A stretch of DNA of 64,000 nt from Tubiluchus corallicola. Lineage: Eukaryota > Priapulida > Priapulimorpha > Priapulimorphida > Tubiluchidae. The stretch spans positions 22,938 to 86,937 of the forward strand of contig JAQGDQ010000862.1 of the NCBI GenBank assembly GCA_030141605.1. The letters are read 5' to 3'. Shown piece after piece: positions 54,485-64,000 of the stretch (position 1 is the stretch's first letter; every line of letters starts with the position of its first letter). The translations under genes and the position numbers were made by a program. The notes beneath the pieces were generated by a model, which was not told the DNA's origin, did no database searches, and saw only the letters and a program-made list of their open reading frames with translations.

Positions 54485-55995
54485 CTGTGTAAACATTAGC
54501 TTAAAATAAAGAATTTTCTAGAATATTGAAAACTACAATAGCTTTTTTTAAATCAAGCTCAGTTTAAATAGCGATTACCTCGATAGCCAAATTTTGTTAA
54601 CCTTTCAAAGGTACGCGAGGCTTAGTAAATCTACTAAAAGATTTGGCAACGGTTGCTTTTTGTCACAAAAAGTAAACATGGCGGAGAAATAGAACCAGTA
54701 CGGTGACAACAATCATCATGAATTGCAGCGTTAGTTTCTGACGACATACGATGCAGAGCACATTTTCGTGACATCAGGCGTTTAGGCAGGAAGTATAAAG
54801 CATGTTCATGACGATCAGTCTTTTGATCGTGTCAAACAAAACGCCTCCCTGGTTAAATGTTTGCGGAGAATGATAGGTGTAAAATTTACTGAAATTATAA
54901 GTTATTATGTATTGTAAGATATTATTGTTGAAGTTATTACAGCAAAACTGTATAATGTCAAGTGTGGTATGTTCAGAATGTTCAGCGCCTGCCTGTTCTA
55001 ATGGTGGCCAAATAAACCTGCAGATGTGTCTATGCAAAAATTTTCAGTAAACCCAAAGCTATTACAACAATGGTTAAAAAAATTGGCAGAGAGAATTGGA
55101 CATCCTAAAGTCTTTTGTGCTCTGAGCGCTTCGTACAAGAATGCTTTGTTGAAAGAAGCGTATTCTACAGGTTGAGTGAAGAAAAACGAAGGCAGTTGAA
55201 ACCTTTTGCAATTCACATAATTTTTAACATCCCACCACAGCAACAGTGAAAAGGTTTTGTAAAAGCACAGTTTGGCAAATAATTATAAACAGTGATTAGT
55301 ACATTTAAAATTAAATTAAATTTAAATTAAAAGTCGAATGAATTTAAGATGTCGTTTTCCAGATAGGCTAATATCTGGCTAGACTAGGACAAACAGGTTT
55401 GTGGGTTACAGTGCCGTGGACTCCTCCTGCAATATTCTAGTTTAGCTAAACAAATTTTAACACTTACAGGGCATTCAATAGATTAACCACAGTTCTTATT
55501 AGAGAGCATAATTTTATATAACATCATTTATGTTACCTCTATACCTAATAATAAATAATATATATATATTATATTATAATATATATATATAATGTATCTG
55601 CATCACATTTTCGATTTGACATGGCACAAATGTTTGCTCAACTGACCTTACGCCTTACCAGTAATTATAGCTAAAAACGGAGTGAATATCGCTAGTTCAA
55701 TAAATCACTATGGTTGATAAATGCTACATGACTTTGTTGATTTGTAAATTGCAAAATACCGTTGTCATGTTAACTCGTATAATTGTCAATAAAAAGATTA
55801 TTATTTACATGCAGTTGGACGATTCTGCAAAGTTTATGTGTGCTTCACAAGGGCGATTACGGTGGTTTCATCCCTATTGGAAACAGTGGAGCAGCTAAAC
55901 CTGCGTCACAACCACATCAGAGAAGCAACAATTGCTTCCATGTTTTTAATTACAGTTTCAATTTAGCTAAGAACAGTAATTTGGAATACTGCATA
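54485..55995. other. Unassigned stretch
   Basis: No supported gene. A 45-codon plus-strand frame near 55,032 (MQKFSVNPKLLQQWLKKLAE) looks helical but is isolated. A TA-rich tract lies at about 55,550-55,592. Confidence 0.35.
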
Positions 55996-56023
55996 ATTTG
56001 GAATTTGGAAAAGCATGTCACAC

Positions 56024-56436
56024 CACAGAGCGTCCAGCAAACCACACCACAGAGAGTCCAGCATGTCACACCACAGAGCGTCCAGCAAACCACACCACAG
56101 AGAGTCCAGCATGTCACACCACAGAGAGTCCAGCAAACCACACCACAGAGCGTCCAGCAAACCACACCACAGAGAGTCCAGCATGTCACATCACAGAGAG
56201 TCCAGCAAACCACACCACAGAGAGTCCAGCAAACCACACCACAGAGAGTCCAGCATGTCACATCACAGAGAGTCCAGCAAACCACACCACAGAGAGTCCA
56301 GCAAACCACACCACAGAGAGTCCAGCATGTCACACCACAGAGCGTCCAGCAAACCACACCACAGAGAGTCCAGCATGTCACATCACAGAGAGTCCAGCAA
56401 ACCACACCACACAGAGTCCAGCATGTCATGCGGCTC
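56024..56436. repeat. 24-bp VNTR, 17 units of two alternating types
   Basis: Tandem array of cacaccacagagagtccagc + a 4-base variable end. Units are of two types by their junction: catgtc (type H) or caaacc (type Q). Seventeen full units are seen. The sequence is open in several frames on both strands because 24 is divisible by three and the unit has no stop codon. The frames of 143-232 codons covering it are therefore artefacts. The right flank enters inverted module R. Confidence 0.95.
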
Positions 56437-56439
56437 AAG

Positions 56440-56575
56440 AAGATAGGTGGCGTCAGTATGGTGTTCAGTTATGATGTTTGATGGCAAATAATGACAACCT
56501 CCAGCTGTGATGACGGCTATGCCAGTTTGCCTGCACACCTAAGCTGATATGTTTAAACTAATGGGTTAACATCTT
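56440..56575 (-). repeat. Repeat module R, copy 4 (inverted)
   Basis: Inverse of 18,180-18,310, sharing long identical phrases such as cacacctaagctgatatgtt and actaatgggttaacatcttg. Confidence 0.85.
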
Positions 56576-56589
56576 GCAATTTGCTTTAA

Positions 56590-56865
56590 AAAGTCATGTA
56601 ACACTTTAGCTACTAAATTTTTGGGAGGTGGTGTGGGTGACATAGTATGAATAATGTGGTGGGGTGTAGGTGGTTTTGGTGTAGAGTGGTGAGTTGTAGG
56701 TGGTGTGCAATGGTGTGAGTGGCAAGGTGTTGTGTTGCAGTATTGTGTGGGAGGTGTGGGGCAGTGTGTTTGGTGTGTTATGAGTGTAGCGGTGGGTTGA
56801 TGTGATGTGATGTGAATGTTGTGTTGTGAGTGAGGTGGTTGTTTAGTGTGGCATACTGCCTCCCC
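56590..56865. repeat. GTGG-rich low-complexity tract
   Basis: Strand-biased G+T sequence of ggtgtgg, gtgttg and gtgtggg words; the inverse of the CAC-rich tract linked to module F at 16.97-17.3 kb. Confidence 0.8.
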
Positions 56866-56874
56866 CACACCAAT

Positions 56875-57236
56875 TATAGTGTATCAAGAAAATTCAAATT
56901 TCAATTCCTGAAATTTCTAAAACAGTTGTTAGAATTTTTCATTAGAACCAGGGACCAGTTACATATAGCCATCACTAAATTACCAGTGTCATTATTAAAA
57001 ATATTTAAGTGAATGTAATCACGATGCCTTTGCTGTTATTTCTCCATATTCATTTTGCCTAGTGTACATACACTGGATGTTGAAAACAGTTTATCCAGAC
57101 ATGTGGGTCTGTGTAGAGCATGGCGAGACATGTGCACTTGCATACATTCTACAGCAGTGAGTGAACCAATGCATGCATGGAAGAAACTTCGCACATGAGA
57201 GCTCACATGTAAGAGTGATTGACAGCTATTGGAATA
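56875..57236 (-). repeat. Repeat module B, copy 8, with edge block
   Basis: Begins with the gtgtatcaagaaaat edge phrase (also at 3395 and 41,840), then the B body from about 57,030 with gtaagagtgattgacagc at its end. It is cut short by module E. Confidence 0.75.
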
Positions 57237-57875
57237 CCGAAATATGTGTGCTAAGCTTTAGCTCAGAGACCTTGATGAAGTACTTCAGCTGTGTTTTCAT
57301 ATAGGCCAAGCTTTGCGAAAAAATAGCTGTCTAAAAAACTCCTCTATTTTTGACCTCCTCTATTCACCTTTATTCATCTACTTTTATTGACGTCGATTTT
57401 TAGAAATGTATTAGATAATTTTTGCATGTCAGGCTCACTGCTTACTACCTAGGAATTCAAGCTTTGAAATTAAAGTGTGTAAATACTTTGCCATGTTTTC
57501 TTAGATCTTTCCCAGGTGTGGAATTCAAGCTTTGAAGTTTAAGGATGTAATTGTTCTGCTTTATTTTCTTAAATCGTTTCTAGGTGTGGAATGCAGTCTT
57601 TGAAATCTATCTGCTTTATTTTCTCAACTCTTTCGGTGGCATCTTTCTCTAGGCTCCTAGGCTGATTTATTGACGCAAGATAATTTTAAGTAAATTTCAG
57701 AAATTTTAAACATCCTAACACAATCAGCACAAAACAATATCTATGGGCCTCGGATTCAAAAGTTCTTTCTTTTCATAGGGGTAGCAGTTCTTGAGTGGCT
57801 GATTTCCTCAAGAATGTAATAACATGGAAATTTTTTTCTCTGCTAGTTTACAGGAAACTATTAAACCTTTTACAA
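57237..57875 (+). repeat. Repeat module E, copy 1
   Basis: Direct repeat of 58187-58820. Shared phrases include gtgctaa-ctttagcycagaga, gccaagctttgcg, tttgcatgtcaggctcactg and ctcctaggctgatttattga. It contains staggered 60-70 bp subrepeats built on tctttgaaat and cttaaatctttcccaggtgt. Confidence 0.8.
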
Positions 57876-58186
57876 CAACTAGAACATATAGGATGCAGAT
57901 CTCTGCCAAAGCCGAACAATTCTAAACTTATTCGTCTGATTCTTTTGGCTAAAAAATTAACAAAAAGATAACGAAGCAAACATGCATAAGTGTATCTGTA
58001 TCATATAGGCTAGAAAAAAGACTCACAAAATATTTGTTCAATAATAGATATATAATCAATAATGCACAAATGTTCTTAATAGTGTATCTACCTTTTATTT
58101 ATTCATTTTGGAGACGGTAATAGACTGAGAAATATACAACAAAGATCATAATCAGCGTTACACAGTTTTGCGAGAAAATCTGGAAA
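57876..58186. repeat. Spacer with inverted D fragment
   Basis: Positions 57,895-57,945 are the inverse of the start of module D (ctctgccaaagccgaacaat). The right part extends the E homology (gatcataatcagcgttacac) that is also present inverted at 22.66 kb. Confidence 0.55.
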
Positions 58187-58820
58187 TGGAATATCGAAGT
58201 ATGCGTGCTAAACTTTACCCCAGAGACCTTGACAAAGTACTTCAGGGGTGTTTTCATACACGCCAAGCTTTGCGAAAGGATAACTGGCTAAAAATTTTGG
58301 CCTCCTCTATTCACCTTTATTCATCCATCTTTATTCACGTACATTCTTAGAAATGTATTAGATAGTTTTTGCATGTCAGGCTCACTGCTTACTGCCTAGG
58401 AATTCAAGCTTTGAAATTCAAGTGTGTAAATACTCTGCTATTTTTTCTTAAATCTTTTCAGTGAGGAATGCAGGTTTGAAGTTTAAGCATGTAATCACTC
58501 TGCTTTATTTTCTTTAATCTTTTCCAAGTGCTTAATGCAGTCTTTGAAATATATCTGCTTTATTTTCTTAACTCTTTCAGTGGCATCTTTCTCTAGGCTC
58601 CTAAGATGATTTATTGACACAAGATATTTTTAAGTAATATTCAGAAATTTCTCACATCCCAACACAAACAAAACAACGCAATATCTATGGGCCTCGGATT
58701 CAAAAGCTCTTTGTTTTCACAGGGGTGGCAGTTCTTGGGTGGTTGATTTGCTCAAAAATGTAATAACATGGAAAAATGTTTTTGTTCACTGCAAGTTTAC
58801 AGGAAACTATTAATCCTTTT
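58187..58820 (+). repeat. Repeat module E, copy 2
   Basis: Second direct copy of module E. Its tail continues to about 59,030 with phrases found inverted at 8,990-9,120 (aaattaacattttgccaaat and its inverse). Confidence 0.8.
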
Positions 58821-59029
58821 AAATGAATGGCAGATAGAATTTGAAATGACGTTGAAATAATTTACAAAAATTTCTTCAATTCAATACAAAGCATTTTCAA
58901 TAATACCTGGTTAACACAGTTTCATATGTAACGGTATCAGCAGATTTGGCAAAATGTTAATTTTTCACTGAAAATCGAAAATGTCCCAAAACCTTCCTCA
59001 GTTATAGGGTATTCGGTTCATTCAATTTT

Positions 59030-59495
59030 TCTTACTTAACTTTTCCCCTGGCATCATTCCCAGGTGTTTGGGTGTGGTTAATTTACACAAGATGTTAAAA
59101 TGTGGGAAAATATTATTCTTTACTTCAGAGCCACTTTAACCCTTCTCAAAATCAATAAGAGAACTTGAACAAAACAGAATGTAAAGAGTCTTTTGTTAAC
59201 GTTCCTGAGCACTTAAAGCTTTCTCCATTTTATCCAAACAGCAATTATTATTACGCAGTCTCGCCCTTTATTATCACAAGAAAAGCTTTTAGCCCAATAT
59301 TTGCTATACAAACACCTTGAAAAGCTTTCAAATCTAAAAAGATATTCCTTTCAATCTTAACAAAACATCTTATTGCGTGTCTCCCAGGGGGATATATTAT
59401 TCCAAGCATTACTTCCAACAAAAATAATAGAACACACCTGTGCTTTGATAACGAAGATTTAATTCCAGCTCTCAAACGAAACTGCTTTTGATCTT
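59030..59495 (-). repeat. Repeat module A, copy 4
   Basis: Same orientation as copy 1, with one 39-bp unit. It ends at gatcttctg, where a short tandem array begins. Confidence 0.85.
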
Positions 59496-59625
59496 CTGCA
59501 CAACCACACTAAATTACTTATTTTCTGCACAACCACACTTAATTACTTATTTTATGCACAATCGCACAAATTTTTTATGCAATCGCACATATTGACTTAT
59601 TTTCTGCGAAATCGCACTTTTTTGC
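59494..59625. repeat. Tandem array, about 29-bp unit, 4-5 copies
   Basis: Degenerating units of ttattttctgcacaaccaca + ctaaattac separate A copies 4 and 5. Later units drift to tgcacaatcgcac. Confidence 0.75.
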
Positions 59626-59689
59626 TAACATTCACTAATTTAATTTTTCACTAAAAATCGAAAATGTCCCAAAATCTTTCTCAGTTATA

Positions 59690-60440
59690 GGGCGTTCGGT
59701 TGATTCAATTTTTCTTACTTAACTCCTTCCCTGGCGTCATTCTCAGGTGTTCGGGTGTGGTTAATTTACACAAGCTGTTAAAATGTGGGGAAATATTTTT
59801 CTTTGCTTCAGAACCACTCTCAGAATTATCCCAGCTCAAAATCGACAACAGAACTTGAATCTTTGAATTCCACACGTAAAGAGCCTTTTGTTCAGGTGGC
59901 TGAGCACTTAAAACTTTCTCCATCTTATCCAAACAGCAAATTATTATTAAGCAGTCTCACCCTTTATTATCACAAGAAAAGCTTTTAGCCCAATATTTGC
60001 TATGCAAACAGTTTGAAAAGCTTCTTTCAATCTTAACAAAACATGTTTCCCAGGGCGCTATATTATGACAAGCGTTACTTCCAACAAAAATAATAGAACA
60101 CACCTGCACTTTGATAACAAAGCTTTATTTCCAGCTCTCAAACGAAATTGCTTTTGATCTTCTGTCGCTAATTGACAATAATGGAAAAGTTGAGCTGTTT
60201 ACTTGATAAGTAGCAAGGGAGGAAGTAATGCACTACCGATACTTGCAGCTAAATGGATGGGTGGCTGCTGTGACTTGTTCATCTATTATGTTATTTTTTA
60301 CAGTACATAGAAACATGGAAACAGAGAATAAGGCAGTTCTACCAGCTCAGGTTTCTATGAAAATGTCTGCAAAATTTATTTCTATCATAGGGGTTTTTAG
60401 TTATACCCTTGTACCAAAACAGCCAACATTAGCATGATGA
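59690..60440 (-). repeat. Repeat module A, copy 5, with extension
   Basis: Inverse of 19,461-20,290 across the extension and the A body, but with single 51-bp and 39-bp units. The extension carries a 69-codon frame (60228-60437) also present inverted at 19471-19680. Confidence 0.85.
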
Positions 60441-62500
60441 AAAATGCTTATGAAATAGCAAAGGAGATCGACTTAAGGAAATAAAAGACTAAGAATTGTT
60501 TGTATTATAAGCAACTATATCAAACATCTGTTTTAGTTCAACTGAAATTTCTGTTGTAAGGCAGTCATCTTCTTGCTCTTTCGAAAGTCAGTGTTGTCTA
60601 AATCTTTATTTTATTCAACAGACACAGGATGTAATCTGCAGTATAATTAATAATGCGAATTAATGTCAATTACCATTTCAAATTACTCGGTTTATCATTA
60701 ATTTTGAATTATTTTAACTTCAGTTAAAAGCAGCAAAGAATAAGAGTTGTCCAACGAGAAATTTAAAGCAATGAATCACACAGTAGAAACTTCATCACTA
60801 GACAAGTACTTCGTCTCTAAGACAAGTACGAGAAGGCATAGGAATCATTGGATCAAAACTATCCTAGTTTTTGGGTCAAAACTAGAATTCATTCTTTGCT
60901 TAGGTACATTTTTGCTACATGAATTAAGAGGAAAGGACACAAAACCGTGTTGAAAGTACTGGTATTGAGCATGGCAGGTACTGCGCAGAAAGAATAGGGA
61001 AAGTACGGAAAGAAATCAGATTTAGTAATTCCCCTGTTTCAGTCGTGAAGTGAAATGTTTAATCTGTAAACTTGTGGATTACTTTGCATGGGAAAAATGT
61101 AAACTGCCAAGAAAGAAATAAGATTAAACATGATTAGTTGCTCTGTTACATTATAGAGTCACAAAAGCTACACAAACATCATGCAATGATGATGATATGG
61201 TATAAAACAACATAACATAGAATTAGTAAATCGTAATTCAAATTTTAGTATAAATGAACATCTGACATACGAATATTGAAAAACGAAAAATATAAATATT
61301 TATATTAAAAAGACTTTGTCTTTATTAAAAAATGATTTGCAAGTATTCAGAATTGCTTTATTGGTATTCAATGATAAACGTTAAATGTGCAAAGCATAAT
61401 CGTTCATAGCTCGGCAATTAGTCTTTAGCCGACTAAGAGGTTTTAATATTAGAATAACGAACAAGTGAGGTAAACCAAAGTCTGTGGCAAGTTGGCATAG
61501 ATATATGAGGGCACTAAGGTTAAAAAGTGGCTTTTCACTATTGTACTATATTATCTATGCTTGGTTTCTCAAGTCTTGTGAAAATTTTCGTAATAGCCTG
61601 ACGATTTTCACAGTTTTATTCTAAGACATCCACATTGTTGATCCTGTAAAATTTTATCTTCATTAGCTTCTAGCTTTAGTCACCTGTACAGTTTTCTCTA
61701 TATTACTAATTGAAAAATGTCCATTAATACGAAATTTCCTCAACAGATCATTAGAAAAATCTCTTTGCAAAAGTGTTGGCGGAATTGGAGGTTTTCAGAA
61801 CTTCTCAGTTATGAAAGCAAACACATGGTGCTGCCAGAAACAAAGTAAATTCCAGAATTCTAACTACATAAAAGACCATGGTGGTAATAAGCATGAGTAA
61901 AACTTTTCAATAAAAGCAAGGCACGATTGCGTGACAAATAGAAAAAATATCATTACTAGTAAGAAAATTTTCTGCATCAATATAAAAATATGAACAAACA
62001 TTCGTGGGGTAATTTTTTGCTCAACCATGGTCGGCTAAGGGTTAAATATGTTGCATTTATATGACTTTGTTACCACGTTTGTTACCCAACATATTTGAAA
62101 GCATGTTTGTTTTCAATAATGACAACAGATAGACAACATAATAAATTTCACTTTCCGAATGTTCTGAAAGAAGAGTTTGGTGTCGGGAGGTGGCAATTTT
62201 TGTTGAGCGCATCCATCAACGCTATAGCATTCTTTTCTGTTATCTTGCTTGCGACACCTTGATTATAGAATGGCTGCAAGCACGGTAACGTGTGGAGTCG
62301 GTGTTTAGGAGGCTATTGATGCTGGTTATGGTGAGGTAGTGGCATTGGACATAATCTGCCTGTGAGAAGCACAGAGGGTTATAATTTCTGATGCTAATAA
62401 AGAAAGGGTGAAGGTCATGAAACAGTCTGAATGGAAGAAAGAAATAAAGAATAAGATAGAATGTTTTATAAAGAATGAATGTGCAGAAAAATGCAGGAGC
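60441..62500. other. Unassigned AT-rich DNA
   Basis: 2 kb with no supported gene, transposon domain or match to the repeat modules. A 68-codon frame at 60747 has no motif. Confidence 0.4.
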
Positions 62501-62870
62501 AGCACTAAATTAAAATTTTTAAGGCACACCGAGTGGAAACGACAAAATTAAATAGACACTTAATAATAGAGACTTAAATAAAGAGGTTAAAGATATATTG
62601 AAAATAAAACTGAATATGATTAAAGTTAAAAGGAACTGCAAGAATGAGTTTAAGGATCAGTTATTATGCCCAGTGTGTGGGGAAGATGATGATACTACTG
62701 AACATATGCTTAGATGCGACAGTTATGGAGAATGGAATAAAATTTTTAACTCAGATATATTAATGAACAATGAAAAGGAAGGATTGCTAGAAATTAGAAA
62801 TCTAGTGAACGAATGCATGGAATACAGGATAAAGACAAATAAAGACATTAAACTTGGAAAAGACAACTAA
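62500..62870 (+). pseudogene. LINE polyprotein C-terminal zinc motif (fragment)
   Basis: The plus strand reads KLKFLRHTEWKRQ near 62,512. Then, after stops, it reads LKIKLNMIKVKRNCKNEFKD and QLLCPVCGEDDDTTEHMLRC (from 62,598), followed by a helical tail. The C-P-x-C-[GD]-x4-D-T-x-x-H-x4-C pattern is the C-terminal CCHC-type zinc motif of many LINE reverse transcriptases, preceded as usual by a basic R-[LI]-x-[ML]-[IL]-x-[VI]-K-x-N-[YC]-K segment. RT domains upstream are absent. Confidence 0.75.
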
Positions 62871-63101
62871 AAGATCAGCATTATAGAAGAATAGACTTTG
62901 CACCCTATAAAGGTGCCCGCCTCTGATAGGTGGAGAGAATCGAGTATCGCAATCGAGGCTTCTGCTACGAAACTACTGCCGGAAGCTATATAATTAGGCT
63001 TACAACTATTTTATAAAACTTGTGTAAATATAATTTGTATATAAAAATTTAGTTGTCATTTTACTTGCTTTTAATATATTGATTTGCTATTTCTTACAGT
63101 C
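62871..63101. other. LINE 3' flank and intron before the CRELD exon
   Basis: No gene was seen. It ends in a good acceptor (gctatttcttacag, 63086-63099) three bases before the ATG. Confidence 0.5.
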
Positions 63102-63251
63102 ATGAGGATGACAGAATTACTGAGAGACGTGCTGCGTTTATGCACAGTTTATTTACTAATCAGTCTACTAGATGGTGCCACATCTGATAAGCCTGCTCAT
63201 AAGCCAAATGCTTGTGAGATTTGTCGTAATTTTGTTGATACATTTAAAAAG
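63102..63251 (+). CDS. CRELD: CRELD-like protein, signal-peptide exon (gene continues beyond window)
   Basis: Fifty codons from ATG 63102 to a phase-0 donor (AAG then gtttgt). The residues are a short N-tail, a hydrophobic signal sequence (about residues 9-24, DVLRLCTVYLLISLLD), then SDKPAHKPNACEICRNFVDT and FKK. The C-x-x-C-R-x-[FL]-V-D-x-F motif directly after a signal peptide is the start of the mature CRELD1/2 chain (cysteine-rich with EGF-like domains, ER-resident disulfide-linked factors). The acceptor just upstream of the ATG implies a non-coding first exon further left. The next expected exon (Asn/Lys-rich, then Trp-Glu) was not found before 64,000. The donor is weak at position +3. 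Other C-x-x-C luminal proteins (for example canopy/saposin types) are less likely. Confidence 0.65.
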
Positions 63252-63529
63252 GTTTGTCAGCTTGTTTATGTACTGCTACTTAAATGTTAGAATCTAAAAT
63301 ATTCTGTGTAAATTTATTTCAAGTATTCACTTTTTTGTCAGTAGATAATGCAGTCTATTTTCTTGTATTTGGCATTAGCAAATTATTAGTGATGTTGCGA
63401 GTGTATATAATTAGTGAGTATATAATTATTACTAGTGATGAAGATAGTATTAGTGACATTTTCACATTGGGAACCATGAACTAAATTTTGCAATTTAAAT
63501 TTGAAGTTTCAATGCCCATTTACGTAAGA
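63252..63529. other. Probable intron of the CRELD-like gene
   Basis: AT-rich, no exon recognised. The 66-codon frame at 63284 is without a motif. Confidence 0.4.
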
Positions 63530-63835
63530 ATCACAATTGTTGTCAGCTTGTCAACTTCTCCCTGAGAGTAAAGTAGCACATGTGAACAACTTTGGCAACT
63601 TCTCTCGCAACTTGTTGCACAACTTCTCTCTGAAAGCAAAATAGCACGTGTGAGCAGCTTGGGAACTTTTCTCGCAACTTGTTGCACAACTTCTTTCTGA
63701 GAGTAATGTAGCAGGTGTGAACAGCTTGACAATTTGTCTTGCAATTTATTGCGCAAGTTAACTCTCAGCAACTCTCGCTCTGTTCGCACATGCGACCCTA
63801 CTGTTAGAGAGAAGTTGTGCCACGAGTTGTAAGAG
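63530..63835. repeat. Repeat with about 67-bp internal units
   Basis: Three to four degenerate units share caacttctctctgagagta, a gtagcacatgtgaacagctt phrase and a ctcgcaacttgttgcacaac phrase. The last is partly inverted (gagagaagttgtgccacgag). It looks like a small structured non-autonomous element in the probable CRELD intron; the ends were not defined. The 89-codon minus frame is by-product. Confidence 0.65.
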
Positions 63836-64000
63836 ATGTCTCTACATCTGAACGTGCCATTAGCGTATGAATTTATGATAGTGATTTTATATTCTATTCC
63901 ACACTGTAAATTTTATACCATAAATATTTTAAATATAACTTAACCTTTTCGCTACATAGTTGCTTATTAACAGGGCCACATTGGATTTTGCACATTTGAC

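Noticed and set aside
54670-54700. ATGGCGGAG start-like sequence at about 54,678
   Set aside because: The frame stops after four codons and no splice donor fits.
55783-56481. Open frames of 143-232 codons on both strands with HVTPQSVQ / QTTPQRVQ or VCWTLCGV repeats
   Set aside because: They are the 24-bp VNTR read in several frames. The repeat has no stop codon and a length divisible by three, so openness is automatic.
19471-60437. 69-codon frame (MHYRY-QLNGWVAAVT...) conserved in A-extension copies at 19471-19680 (minus) and 60228-60437 (plus)
   Set aside because: Comparing the two by codon, I count about five synonymous and nine or ten amino-acid-changing differences, which is what neutral drift predicts. 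There is no sign of protein-level selection, so it was left as repeat DNA.

Overview
The window is AT-rich, repeat-dominated nuclear DNA of an animal. The animal assignment rests on split exons with GT/AG splice sites that encode parts of metazoan secretory-pathway proteins, together with a wide range of eukaryotic transposons. The sequence does not allow a phylum call; a non-vertebrate is my inference from genome style and transposon mix. No rRNA, tRNA, CRISPR array or bacterial-type operon was seen.

Three loci look like host genes. (1) Three consecutive minus-strand exons between 30.27 and 32.52 kb encode the front of a Fringe glycosyltransferase (GT31) with matching splice phases; the exons carrying the DDD motif and C-terminus were not found. 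(2) At 52.38-53.55 kb lies an intronless plus-strand glucoside xylosyltransferase-like (GT8) gene. It is broken by a frameshift after its signal anchor, loses the usual GDQD motif, and has a TAG where the family has Trp. (3) At 63.10 kb is the signal-peptide exon of a CRELD-like gene that runs off the right edge. A fourth possible exon (54.26-54.48 kb, minus) has good splice sites but no recognised family. Fringe and GXYLT both modify sugars on Notch EGF repeats.

Mobile elements by region: LINE 3' end at 5.1 kb; degraded LINE reverse transcriptase at 12.3-13.6 kb; piggyBac scraps at 14.0 kb and a longer decayed piggyBac at 24.0-25.5 kb; orphan SCAN-like gag at 20.6 kb; LINE RT scrap at 33.1-33.5 kb; hAT-type ends at 0.9 and 33.8-34.1 kb; a 633-bp non-autonomous hAT with a perfect 8-bp target duplication at 34.97-35.60 kb; an almost intact EEP+RT LINE with a 13-bp target duplication at 37.71-40.88 kb; a retroelement ORF1-like FP domain at 42.6 kb; a PHD-plus-endonuclease LINE remnant at 44.5-45.1 kb; a Ty3/gypsy remnant at 46.07-48.97 kb; LINE remnants at 51.2-51.85 and 62.5-62.9 kb.

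Much of the remaining DNA belongs to a set of recurring non-coding modules, called here A, B, C, D, E, F, G and R. They occur in both orientations and often in the same order (B-A-mid-B at both 1.8-4.0 kb and 7.8-10.9 kb, inverted). They contain internal minisatellite expansions of 24, 39 and 51 bp. I do not recognise this family; it is the best candidate for something undescribed here. Most short open frames in the window fall within these repeats or within microsatellites and were not annotated as genes. Repeat boundaries were set by eye and are approximate.
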